NCBI RefSeq assembly: GCF_040611135.1
Contig: NZ_JBEXNL010000003.1
Span: 1 to 64,000, forward strand
Direction of reading: 5' to 3'
Source of the DNA: Tsukamurella sp040611135
Lineage (GTDB): Bacteria > Actinomycetota > Actinomycetes > Mycobacteriales > Mycobacteriaceae
DNA: 64,000 bases
Below the pieces are notes generated by a model, which worked only from the letters and a program-made list of their open reading frames with translations, ran no database searches and had not been told where the DNA came from. Positions 33,234 through 41,236 of the stretch are shown here, in pieces; position 1 is the first letter of the stretch; each line of letters starts with the position of its first letter. Made by a program: the position numbers and the translations under genes.

Positions 33234-34810
33234 TCCGGCGTTCCCTCCTCGGAGCTGAGCAGGCCGTGGGCGTCGCGCAGGCGCACGGGCCCGAGCACGA
33301 GGTTCACGGCCAGGTACGCGACCGCGGCGGCTGCGCCGGTGAGCAGGACCGGCAGTGAGTGCCCCACGACACAGACCACCGCAGCCGCCGCGACGGGCGG
33401 GATCAGCCGCGCCAGGAACAGCCACGGCGTGCGGTACGGGGTACGACCCGCCAACCGGCGGGTCGCGACGGCGAGGCCGAACAGCTCACTCGCCACCAGC
33501 GCCGTGGCGGCGCCCTTCGCGCCGAACTGCGGGATCAGTACGACGTTCAGGCCGATGTTGAGCAGCAGGCTCACGATGTTGAGCCGTAGCAGGAAGACCT
33601 GGTCGTGCGCGGCGAACAGGCCCTGGCTCAGGGTGCCGGTGACCAGGCGGATCGCGACGGCCACGAACAGCAGGCCCAACGTGCTCCCGCCCGCCGCGAC
33701 GAAATCCTCCGAGCCGAGCAGCCGGACCAGTCCGGGCGCGAGGAGCGCACCCGCCACGGCCAGGGGCACCGCGACGAACAACATGAGCTGGATGCTGCGC
33801 ACCGTGAACCGCGCGAACCGGTCGCGGTCGGTGGCGAACAGGTTCGTCATCGTCGAGAGCGTGGACGCCAGGAACACCGTGGAGATCACGGTCGCGTTGA
33901 AGGCGACCGTGTACGCGAGGTTGTAGGCGCCCGTCTCCTCCTTGCTGCTCAGGACGGACAGCAGGACGCCGTCCGAGCGCCAGTACAGCGCGGCGATCAC
34001 CAGGACGCCGGTCTGCGGCAGGCTCTCGCGCACCAGCTCCCAGCTCTCGCGGAACGAGAAGATCGGCCGCAGGTCGATGATCCGGCGCGCGACGCCGCCC
34101 TGGATCAGCAGCACCACCAGCGGCGGGATCAACTGCACGAGCGCGTACCAGTAGAGGTCGGCGCCGACGTGCACGAGTAGGAAGGTCAGCCCGAACGACA
34201 GGAGGCGGCCCAGGAGGTCCGAGAGCGCGATCGCGCCGAAGCGCACGTCGGTGACGAAGACCGGCTGCACGCAGCTGCTGAGCGTCGTGAGCACGAGGCT
34301 GCCGCTGATGATCGCGATCATCCCCACGACCAGCGGATCGTCGCGGTACAGCAGCCAGCCGGACAGCGACGCCGCCGCCCCGAGCGGCAGGCAGTAGGTC
34401 AGGGAGAAGCCCGCGTTGACACGGACCAGACGCGACAGGTCGCCCGTACCGCCGGTGACCCGCCGCACGATGACCGCGCCGATGCCGAGCTCGGTGAGGC
34501 TGCTCCACAGGCCGATGAACATGATCGCCGCGGAGAGCTGCCCGTAGGGCCCCGGTCCGAGCGATCGGGTCGTCAGGGCGACGGTGCCGATCGACGCCAC
34601 CAGCCCGACGATCCGCGCCACGAACTGCATGCTGAACGCCCGTGCGATCCGGCCGCCCGAGGCACGCCCACGCAACGTGGGTTCGGCCTCGGCGTTAATC
34701 TCATCGCCGAGAGGAGGTTCGGATGCGAGTAGTGGTTCCGCTGGCAGGGGGACTGTCGCCGGCTGATTGGGCCCGCCGGTACCGGGCGGGAGAGGTTCCG
34801 GATCGCTCAC
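33230..34810 (-). CDS. Polysaccharide flippase (Wzx/MOP superfamily)
   Basis: This 526-residue protein of the polysaccharide exporter/MVF type has an unusual cytosolic N-terminus of about 55 residues rich in Pro/Glu and then 12-14 helices. The core begins RIARAFSMQFVARIVGLVAS and includes TRSLGPGPYGQLSA, the conserved Gly-Pro-x-x-Tyr/Phe-Gly segment of Wzx proteins. It would flip the lipid-linked repeat unit outward. The GTG at 34808-34810 has GGAGG seven bases upstream, although this makes it overlap the divergent glycosyltransferase by 88 bp. A later start (for example TTG near 34675) is possible. Confidence 0.87.
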   Translation of the reverse strand: MSDPEPLPPGTGGPNQPATVPLPAEPLLASEPPLGDEINAEAEPTLRGRASGGRIARAFSMQFVARIVGLVASIGTVALTTRSLGPGPYGQLSAAIMFIGLWSSLTELGIGAVIVRRVTGGTGDLSRLVRVNAGFSLTYCLPLGAAASLSGWLLYRDDPLVVGMIAIISGSLVLTTLSSCVQPVFVTDVRFGAIALSDLLGRLLSFGLTFLLVHVGADLYWYALVQLIPPLVVLLIQGGVARRIIDLRPIFSFRESWELVRESLPQTGVLVIAALYWRSDGVLLSVLSSKEETGAYNLAYTVAFNATVISTVFLASTLSTMTNLFATDRDRFARFTVRSIQLMLFVAVPLAVAGALLAPGLVRLLGSEDFVAAGGSTLGLLFVAVAIRLVTGTLSQGLFAAHDQVFLLRLNIVSLLLNIGLNVVLIPQFGAKGAATALVASELFGLAVATRRLAGRTPYRTPWLFLARLIPPVAAAAVVCVVGHSLPVLLTGAAAAVAYLAVNLVLGPVRLRDAHGLLSSEEGTPE

Positions 34811-35766
34811 CGTACGGCCTCCATCGGCTGGCCGATCACGCCCTCGACGTGCGCTTCGCCCCGTCGGAACTGGGCGAGCGGTCCCGACTGCTGCAGCGGG
34901 TGGCGCGGTCCGTGCGGCACCGCACCGACGGCTACGAGCTCATCGGCGCGCCCTCGCTCGCGGACGCCGATGCGGTACTCGCCTACGACGAGCGGACCGG
35001 GGTACCCGCGCTGCTGCGGGCAAGTGCGCCGGTGGCGGCGGGGATCGGCTGGCTCACCACCCGCGGCGCGGCCGGACGGGCGCACGGCGCCCTCGCCGCC
35101 CGCGCCCTCCCGCGCGCGGCCGCGGTGTGGGCGCAGTGCTCGGCCGTTCTGCCCGTCATCGGGAGCGAGTGGAAGATCGCGCCGGAGCGCCTGCATTTCA
35201 TCCCCCTGGGGATCGACACCGATTTCTACGCCGAGCAGCCGGCCCCGGAGACGGGATGCACGGTGATGAGCGCGGGCGAGGATCGCTTCCGCGATCATCC
35301 GACGCTGGTCGCGGCGGTCGAACAGGTCCGCCGGACGGTGCCGCGCGCCGCCCTCGAGCTCGCCTCCAGCCTGCCCCTGCACGCACCCGAGGGCCTCGTG
35401 ACGGTGCACACCGAACGGCTCAACGGCCGTATCCGCGAGTTGTACCGCCGTGCCGCGGTCGTGGCGATCGCCCTGCACCCGACGGTGACCGGCTCGGGTC
35501 TGACGGTCGTGCTCGAGGCGATGGCGAGCGGGCGGCCGTTGGTGGTCACCGACAACCCCGGCGTCTCCGATTACGTTCAGCACGGCGTGACGGGCCTGCT
35601 CGTGCCACCCGGGGACGCCGACGCGATGGCGGGCGCGATCCGCACGCTGCTGCTCGACGAGGACATGCGCCTCGAGATGGGCCGACGCGCCGCGGCGACC
35701 GCACGCGAGCGGTTCACGTCGCAGGTCATGGCAGCTCACCTGGCCGAGATGCTTCGGGCCATGTGA
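34723..35766 (+). CDS. GT4-family glycosyltransferase
   Basis: This 347-residue GT-B enzyme begins MRVVVPLAGGLSPADWARRY. The nucleotide half has CTVMSAGEDRFRDHPTLVAA and the C-terminal motif SGLTVVLEAMASGRPLVVTD, followed by GVTGLLVPPGD. The ATG is preceded by a strong GAGAGGAGG ribosome site. It is divergent from and overlaps the 5' end of the flippase gene, and its last 41 bases overlap the convergent WecG-type gene. Confidence 0.88.
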   Translation: MRVVVPLAGGLSPADWARRYRAGEVPDRSPYGLHRLADHALDVRFAPSELGERSRLLQRVARSVRHRTDGYELIGAPSLADADAVLAYDERTGVPALLRASAPVAAGIGWLTTRGAAGRAHGALAARALPRAAAVWAQCSAVLPVIGSEWKIAPERLHFIPLGIDTDFYAEQPAPETGCTVMSAGEDRFRDHPTLVAAVEQVRRTVPRAALELASSLPLHAPEGLVTVHTERLNGRIRELYRRAAVVAIALHPTVTGSGLTVVLEAMASGRPLVVTDNPGVSDYVQHGVTGLLVPPGDADAMAGAIRTLLLDEDMRLEMGRRAAATARERFTSQVMAAHLAEMLRAM

Positions 35767-36529
35767 CCCGGTCCAGACGTACCCGACGCAGACGAAGGGC
35801 TGCCCTGGGCCCCTGGACCAGGTAGCGGCGCCCCAGCCGGCGCGGCTCCTGCAGCAGCCGGTACAGCCACTCCGCTCCCGCACGTTGCCAGGCCGACGGT
35901 GCCCGCGACACGGTGCCCGCGAGGAAGTCCGCGGCCGCGCCGAAGGGCAGCAGCACCTGCGCCCCGGTCCCTGGCCCGGCCTCGTCGATCCACTGCTCCT
36001 GCCGGGGCTTGCCCAGACCGACGATGAGCACCGTCGGCGCGGCCGAACGGATCTCGTCCACCAGGCGTGCCGCCGCGGCGGGATCGTCGAGCTCGGCCCG
36101 CTCGGGGGCCCAGTAGCCGGCCACCGTCAGCGCCGGATACCGCCCGGCGAGTACCGGGGCGAGCCGCGCATGCATGGCAGGGGTGCCACCGACGAATCCG
36201 ATCGGCCAATCGTGCTCCGCTGCGAGCGCGATCACCGCGGGCAGGAGGTCCGCACCGGTGACGCGGGGCCACGGGTGCCCCGCGGCGAGTGCCCCGCGAC
36301 CCGCGACCGGGGCACCGTCGGCCACCGAGAGCCACTCGACCCGCCTCCCGAGACTGCGCCGCCCGCGCCCGAAGTGATGCAGGTGATCGACGTTGACCGA
36401 GCACACGGCCAGCGGCCGGGCACCGCCCTCGCTCTCGGCGATCCGCAGCCGAATGCGGTCCAGGACGTCAGCGCCGGTGACGCAGACGACCCGTTCGTCG
36501 TCGAGCAGCATCGCGCTGCGCGTACTCAC
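35726..36529 (-). CDS. WecG/TagA/CpsF-family glycosyltransferase
   Basis: This 267-residue GT26 protein has the family landmarks SVNVDHLHHFGR, GFVGGTPAMHARLAPVL and LIVGLGKPRQEQWID. Such enzymes transfer N-acetylmannosaminuronate, N-acetylmannosamine or glucose to lipid-linked precursors at the membrane face. The GTG start at 36527-36529 is taken; ATG 36511 is a shorter alternative. It is divergent from the Wzz-like gene. Confidence 0.9.
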   Translation of the reverse strand: MSTRSAMLLDDERVVCVTGADVLDRIRLRIAESEGGARPLAVCSVNVDHLHHFGRGRRSLGRRVEWLSVADGAPVAGRGALAAGHPWPRVTGADLLPAVIALAAEHDWPIGFVGGTPAMHARLAPVLAGRYPALTVAGYWAPERAELDDPAAAARLVDEIRSAAPTVLIVGLGKPRQEQWIDEAGPGTGAQVLLPFGAAADFLAGTVSRAPSAWQRAGAEWLYRLLQEPRRLGRRYLVQGPRAALRLRRVRLDRVTWPEASRPGELP

Positions 36530-36656
36530 GCCGACGACCGTTCCATGATGCTCACCAACTCATAGTAAGGTGAAGCCACGGATTGCTGGGAATGCAACCA
36601 CATACAACATTCGGTTGGGCTTCTCCGCTCGCCGGGAACGGAACGGGGTCGCACGG

Positions 36657-37655
36657 ATGAATGTCGCAGCGTTCCTCCGCTGGGTGCTCACGAAGCCCCT
36701 CGTCATCGTGGTGGTGCTCGCGTGCGCCGTCGCCGGTGGCTTGGTCGGCTACCGCTCGGCGACGGTGCAGTACGAGACCGAGGCGGCCGTCCTGGTGATC
36801 CCGCCGTCGATACCGTCGGTGCCGGGCGCGTCGGACGCGATGCTCAACCCCTTCACCAACCTCTCGGGCAGTACCACGCAGCTGGCGTGGGTACTGGCCA
36901 GCTCCGCGCAGTCGGTACAGGCCCGGGAGCTGGTGAAGCGAACCGGGGCGTCCCCGGACTACACGATCGCCTCGGTCGCGGGGGACTCCAGCTTCTCCCA
37001 GCTCTCCCCCCAGATCACGATCCGGATGCCCGCGACGGATCCGCAGGCGGCGAAGGCCGGCGCGGAGGCGCTGATCGCCTTCATGCGTGACCAACTCCGC
37101 AGCATCCAGAAGGACGCCGGCGTCGCTCCCGCCGTGTACGCCGATCTCCGCACCACCACCGAGCCGCAGGCCGGCGCGCAGGTGAGCAGCACCGCGCTCA
37201 GCAACGCGGGCGGGCTCGCGCTCGGCGCCGCGCTGGCGGGCCTGCTGGTCAGCCTGCTCGTCGCGGCCGTCCTCGACACCCGCCGCAAGCGCAGCGCCGA
37301 GGCCGCGACCAGCGGGGAGTCCGAGGACACGAGCCCGCTCAGCGGCGTCGTTCCCCCGGCCGGTGATGCCGCCGCCGCTCCGATCGAACCGGCTGCCGGA
37401 TCGGTCGACGGCGCCGAACCGGCGCCGCTCCCCGTTTCGCGGCTGGAGATCGCGCGTCCCCCGGTGGGCGAGGCCGACGCCCCGCAGCGCCCCGCGCCGC
37501 CCCGTCCCGCTCGCCCCACCGGCCGGGCCGAGCAGCGCGCGATGACGCGCTGGCGGGACCGTGTGGAGGTCGTTTCCGAGGAGTCCGAGTTCCCCCTCCC
37601 CGCGTTCGACGGCGACGACGGCGAGGCCACGCGGCGCCTCGGCACCTCGGGGTGA
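36657..37655 (+). CDS. Wzz-like polysaccharide chain-length/co-polymerase protein
   Basis: This 332-residue protein has two membrane helices (about 12-33 and about 185-206) flanking an extracytoplasmic domain of about 150 residues, the topology of chain-length determinants. The N-terminus reads FLRWVLTKPLVIVVVL. The C-terminal cytosolic tail of about 120 residues is Pro/Ala/Glu-rich and shows no Walker A/B kinase motif or Tyr cluster, so it is a Wzz without the BY-kinase. ATG 36657 is chosen so that the first helix is close to the start. Its stop overlaps the lipoprotein start (GTGA). Confidence 0.8.
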   Translation: MNVAAFLRWVLTKPLVIVVVLACAVAGGLVGYRSATVQYETEAAVLVIPPSIPSVPGASDAMLNPFTNLSGSTTQLAWVLASSAQSVQARELVKRTGASPDYTIASVAGDSSFSQLSPQITIRMPATDPQAAKAGAEALIAFMRDQLRSIQKDAGVAPAVYADLRTTTEPQAGAQVSSTALSNAGGLALGAALAGLLVSLLVAAVLDTRRKRSAEAATSGESEDTSPLSGVVPPAGDAAAAPIEPAAGSVDGAEPAPLPVSRLEIARPPVGEADAPQRPAPPRPARPTGRAEQRAMTRWRDRVEVVSEESEFPLPAFDGDDGEATRRLGTSG

Positions 37656-39274
37656 GCTCTGCGCGCTGCGGCGTCGTGCCGAAGCGCATGCTCGCGCTCG
37701 TCCTCACGATCACGATCGTCGCCGGGTGCACGACGCCCCCGCCCGAGCCCGGCACCGTCGCCTTCGACGGGCCGGACCTGGTCAACCCGATGCGCGGCCA
37801 GTACCGGAACATCCTGACCGACCTGTTTCCCCAGGCCAGCGAGACGAATCGGGACCGCCCGGCGTGGCCGGGGACGCGATTCGAGAGCGTCCGGATCCCC
37901 TGGCGGATCCTGCAGCCCACGGACCCGCGGACCGTCGCCGCCGGCGCGCCGGACACCGTGCGGTACGACTTCACCCGTCTGGATCAGGCAATCGCCGACG
38001 CCGCGGCCCAGGGCCGGCAGTTCGGCTTCCGGATCACCGCCTTCGACTCGTGCTGCGACGCGACGGAGAAGGGCCGGACGGTGTCGATGGCACCGGACTG
38101 GCTGGCCTCGACGCCGGGGGCGAGCAGCACCCGCACCGCCGACGGCGTGCACTACGTGCTGCCGGAGTGGAACAGCCCCGCGTACCTCGACGCGTTCACC
38201 GCGCTGATCGCAGCGCTGGGCCGCCGCTACGACCACGACGAACGCGTCGCGATGTACGAGATGTCCGGCTACGGGGACTTCAGCGAGAACCACGTGGCGT
38301 TCGCGCGGGACAGCCTGAAGATCGCGGCGCCGTCGCCGGAGAACAGTCGGAAGGAGCTCGGCTACTTCAGCCAGTACCGGGACCAGTACCTCACCTACGC
38401 CTCCGCCCAGCGGCTGGTCGACGCGACCCTGCGGGCCTTCCCCAGCACGCAGATCGTCTCGACCATGGGCAACCCCGCGATCGCCGGCCTGCTACTGCGC
38501 GACAGCCCCGAGCTGCCGGGACTGCGGCGCCCCGTGGGGATCCGGTCGGACGCACTCGGTGCCCTGCCGATCCTCCCCACGTGGGCGGAGAACCGCTGGT
38601 CGGAATACGTACAGAAGCGCGACCCGCTGATCGGCGTGCTCGCGGAACGGTTCCGCACCGCGCCCGTCATCACCGAATGGCCTCCCCAGCTGTTGTCCGG
38701 GGGCACCGTCCTCGACTACTACCGCCGGGGCCTGCGCGACGTGGTGAACGGCCACGTCTCGCTGGTCTCGAGCACCGGATTCCCGGCGCAGAGCCGGCCG
38801 GAGCGGATGACCGACGAGCAGTACGCACTCTGGCGGCGCGCCACCACGTACGCCGGGTATCGCTACGCGGTGGACCGGGTCGAGGTCACCCCGACCGCGT
38901 CCGGGCTGCGCGCGGCCGTGCACTGGGTCAACCGCGGCTCCGCGCCCACCTACGACGGCTGGAGGGTCTCCTACGAGGTGGTCACGGAGTCCGGCCGCTG
39001 GGTGGCCCGGGTCGACGGTGCGCCGCCGCTGCGGACCATGGTCCCGACCCAGCCCTATCAGGATCTCGCCGCCGCCCCGCCGGCGGCGGAGGCGACGGAC
39101 ACCGTCGACCTGCCCGGCCTGCAGCCCGGGCGGTACATGCTCCGCGCGATCGTGGCCTGGGACGAGCACAAACCCCGGGGTACCCACCGGACGACGATGC
39201 CGCCGATGCAGCTGGCGATGACCGGGCGCGGCGAGGACGGCGGCTACTCGGCCGGCTGGTTCCGGGTGGGCTGA
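37652..39274 (+). CDS. Lipoprotein with TIM-barrel-like domain and DUF4832-like C-terminus
   Basis: This 540-residue protein has a lipoprotein signal peptide with lipobox IVAGC (lipidated Cys26). The body begins NPMRGQYRN and FESVRIPWRIL. It contains YEMSGYGDFSENHVAF and later VNGHVSLVSSTGF, and ends with a beta-sandwich (VHWVNRGSAPTYDGW). This matches the DUF4874/DUF4832 type found in secreted glycoside-hydrolase-like proteins. It is probably anchored to the outer leaflet and acts on the polysaccharide made by this locus, as a hydrolase or attachment factor. The activity is inferred. It is coupled to the Wzz-like gene by GTGA. Confidence 0.78.
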   Translation: MSSARCGVVPKRMLALVLTITIVAGCTTPPPEPGTVAFDGPDLVNPMRGQYRNILTDLFPQASETNRDRPAWPGTRFESVRIPWRILQPTDPRTVAAGAPDTVRYDFTRLDQAIADAAAQGRQFGFRITAFDSCCDATEKGRTVSMAPDWLASTPGASSTRTADGVHYVLPEWNSPAYLDAFTALIAALGRRYDHDERVAMYEMSGYGDFSENHVAFARDSLKIAAPSPENSRKELGYFSQYRDQYLTYASAQRLVDATLRAFPSTQIVSTMGNPAIAGLLLRDSPELPGLRRPVGIRSDALGALPILPTWAENRWSEYVQKRDPLIGVLAERFRTAPVITEWPPQLLSGGTVLDYYRRGLRDVVNGHVSLVSSTGFPAQSRPERMTDEQYALWRRATTYAGYRYAVDRVEVTPTASGLRAAVHWVNRGSAPTYDGWRVSYEVVTESGRWVARVDGAPPLRTMVPTQPYQDLAAAPPAAEATDTVDLPGLQPGRYMLRAIVAWDEHKPRGTHRTTMPPMQLAMTGRGEDGGYSAGWFRVG

Positions 39275-39286
39275 CCCCGTGAACCG

Positions 39287-39412
39287 TCAGCCGACGACGA
39301 GACTCGGGAGGCGTCGGGCCATGATCTCCTCGGCCTCCGCGACGACGGTGTCGACGACACCGGCAACGGTGTCGACGGACTCGATGAGGCCCTGGGTCTG
39401 TCCGTCATCGTC
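39287..39412 (-). pseudogene. C-terminal remnant of a nitronate monooxygenase-like protein
   Basis: A 41-residue minus-strand stretch (GQTQGLIESVDTVAGVVDTV...AEEIMARRLPSLVVG, end at 39287) reads like the last helix of nitronate monooxygenase/2-nitropropane dioxygenase proteins. The rest of the gene is absent; upstream in this frame the sequence is not recognisable and then meets the hydrolase gene. Probably decayed. The short length limits confidence. Confidence 0.4.
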
Positions 39413-39504
39413 GGGAGGTCCAGTCCCGGAGCACGTCCGGTTGTGCCGGCGCACACCCATCGGGCGGTGGGCCTCGTCATCGACGCCCGACGGTGCGCCG
39501 TGCA

Positions 39505-40407
39505 TCAGTGCTCGGCGCCACGCGCGGCCGGGGAGGTCGCGAGGTAGGCGACGGCCTGCGCCGTGGAGCCGATGGACGCCGGGTCGAAGCTCGGCTTGAA
39601 GTAGAGCAGCGTGAACCAGATGACCTGCCGGATCTTCGGGAGGAGATTCTTGTGGGACGCCCTGAGGTACTCCCACCACAGCCGCGGGTAGGAATAGCTG
39701 AAGTTCGGGTCCTTGCGCAGCAGGTACCCCGAGCAGCGGTGGAGGGTGAGCCCCAGGAAGAAGACGACCGTGAGCATCGCCCGCACGCGGTGCAGGTAGC
39801 CGGGGTCGAAGTAGGTGGCCACGTCGTGCGCGACGGACCGGTGCTCGACCTCCTCCGCCCCGTGCCAGCGGCAGATGTCCGCCATCACGGGGTTCACGTC
39901 GTAGTCGTCCCACGCGTTGTTGAGCGCGAACACGCCCAGGATGGCGGTGTAGTGCTCGATACCGGCGATCAGCCACAGCCGCTGGACCATGTCGTTGTAC
40001 TGTGCGCGGTCCGATCGGTAGCGGCGCGGCGCGAGGATGCGGCGGAAGATGAACTCGGCCTGGCGGGCGATCGGCGCGGTGTCGATGCCGCACCGCTGGA
40101 GGTACTCCGAGAGCGCGCGGTCGTGCGATTCGGCGTGCATGGCCTCCTGGCCGATGAAGCCGCGCATCGTCCGGGCCAGGTCCTCGTCCTTCACGTACGG
40201 CAGCGCCTCGGAGTAGACCTCGCAGAACCAGCGCTCGCCCTCCGGGAGGATGGCGTGCAGCACGGAGCTGACGATGTCGCTCGCCACCGGCTCGCCGGGG
40301 ATCCACTCGAGCGGCACGTTCTGCCAGTCGAACTCGACGTCACGGGCGTGGATCTCGACGCCCACCGGTTCGGTGGGCGTGCTCGTCTTGCCGCGCAGGG
40401 ACACCAT
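39505..40407 (-). CDS. Metal-dependent hydrolase, PF10118 family
   Basis: This 300-residue, mostly helical protein carries the ligand-rich motif GQEAMHAESHDRALSEYL and a second set of His/Glu (IEHYTAILG, EEVEHRSVAHDV). These are characteristic of the predicted metal-dependent hydrolases (YbgI-unrelated, PF10118) common in Mycobacteriales. The ferritin-like helix pattern suggests a dinuclear metal site. The substrate is unknown. ATG 40405-40407 is preferred over an upstream start that would run into the promoter. It is preceded by a TTGACA-type promoter and an inverted repeat. Confidence 0.85.
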   Translation of the reverse strand: MVSLRGKTSTPTEPVGVEIHARDVEFDWQNVPLEWIPGEPVASDIVSSVLHAILPEGERWFCEVYSEALPYVKDEDLARTMRGFIGQEAMHAESHDRALSEYLQRCGIDTAPIARQAEFIFRRILAPRRYRSDRAQYNDMVQRLWLIAGIEHYTAILGVFALNNAWDDYDVNPVMADICRWHGAEEVEHRSVAHDVATYFDPGYLHRVRAMLTVVFFLGLTLHRCSGYLLRKDPNFSYSYPRLWWEYLRASHKNLLPKIRQVIWFTLLYFKPSFDPASIGSTAQAVAYLATSPAARGAEH

Positions 40408-40461
40408 CGTCGACTCCAACCGTCGGGGCGATTCATACAAGTGTGTAGGAACTCGCTCCGA

Positions 40462-40511
40462 AGTCTGTCGCGGCGCTAGTGATATGTCAAGGGCAGATTT
40501 CTATCATCTGC
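40462..40511 (-). promoter_or_regulatory. Promoter with adjacent inverted repeat, metal-dependent hydrolase gene
   Basis: Read on the minus strand, TTGACA (40490-40485) is followed after 17 bp by CAGACT (40467-40462). An inverted repeat GCAGAT-N7-ATCTGC (40493-40511) abuts the -35 element on its upstream side, where an activator or repressor could sit. The -35 match is perfect; the -10 is weak. Confidence 0.5.
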
Positions 40512-40555
40512 ACTGACCGTCTCGGCGCTACCCCTCGAGGCGGGCAGCGCGCCGC

Positions 40556-40858
40556 TCAGGACGGGTCCGCGGAGGCGGTGAGGTCGTCGGAATCCGCGAA
40601 GACGAGATCGCCCGCGTCACTGAGCACGGCCCACCGTCGGGCGGGCTCGGCGATCCGCTCGCCGTCGTATTCGGTGGCGACGGGAGTGAACTCGCCGAAG
40701 TCCTCGACGATCGTTCCGACGACCTCACGGTCGCTGCCCGCGAACGCGGTGACGGCTTCCCCCACGGTGTGCGCGCCTTCTCCTTCGGTCGCGACCGCAT
40801 CATCGTCCGTGGGTGCGGAATCGTCGCCCTGCGCGGGCTCGGTGCTCGACGTGGCCAT
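40556..40858 (-). CDS. Small acidic hypothetical protein
   Basis: This 100-residue protein has a low-complexity acidic N-terminus (MATSSTEPAQGDDSAPTDDD) and a more ordered C-terminal 60 residues (REVVGTIVEDFGEFTPVATE, EPARRWAVLSDAGDLVFADSD). Codon positions look normal for this genome. No signal peptide or known domain is seen. It stands alone between the hydrolase and the divergent oxidoreductase. Confidence 0.55.
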   Translation of the reverse strand: MATSSTEPAQGDDSAPTDDDAVATEGEGAHTVGEAVTAFAGSDREVVGTIVEDFGEFTPVATEYDGERIAEPARRWAVLSDAGDLVFADSDDLTASADPS

Positions 40859-41165
40859 GGTGCGCCTTCCGTAAGGGCTGCTCGGTTCGATGGCTCGCCA
40901 CCGGATCCGACGGTCCGCGGTACTCCCCGCCGGGTACTCGACGGAATCGAGAACGGAACAAAGATCGCCGACGACGTCCGCAATCATGTTCGTTATCTTC
41001 GCGGAACAATAAACGCACCCGAAGACCTGGCGGAAGCGAATTCGGTACCGTGGATGCATTTCGGCCGATTTCCTGCGACTCTTCCGGGCGATTCCCGTAG
41101 GTCCATTGTGCGTTTCATGCGATCGCCCCGTCGACGAGTCCGAGCCGGCCGCGCACACCTCGATG

Positions 41166-41211
41166 TTGACACTGCTTACAAGGCGGCCTACAGTCTGGGG
41201 TGTAAGCAGTG
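41166..41211 (+). promoter_or_regulatory. Consensus promoter overlapped by an 11-bp inverted repeat
   Basis: TTGACA (41166-41171) and TACAGT (41189-41194) are separated by exactly 17 bp, a near-consensus housekeeping promoter. A perfect 11-bp inverted repeat, CACTGCTTACA (41170-41180) and TGTAAGCAGTG (41201-41211), brackets the -10 element. A dimeric repressor bound there would block transcription of the oxidoreductase gene at 41237. The rest of the 40859-41165 gap shows nothing recognisable. Confidence 0.8.
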
Positions 41212-41236
41212 CACACATCACCGAGCGAGGGACACC

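Noticed and set aside
39413..39504. Extension of the nitronate monooxygenase remnant leftward to the hydrolase gene
   Set aside because: The reading frame continues open but the residues no longer resemble the family.
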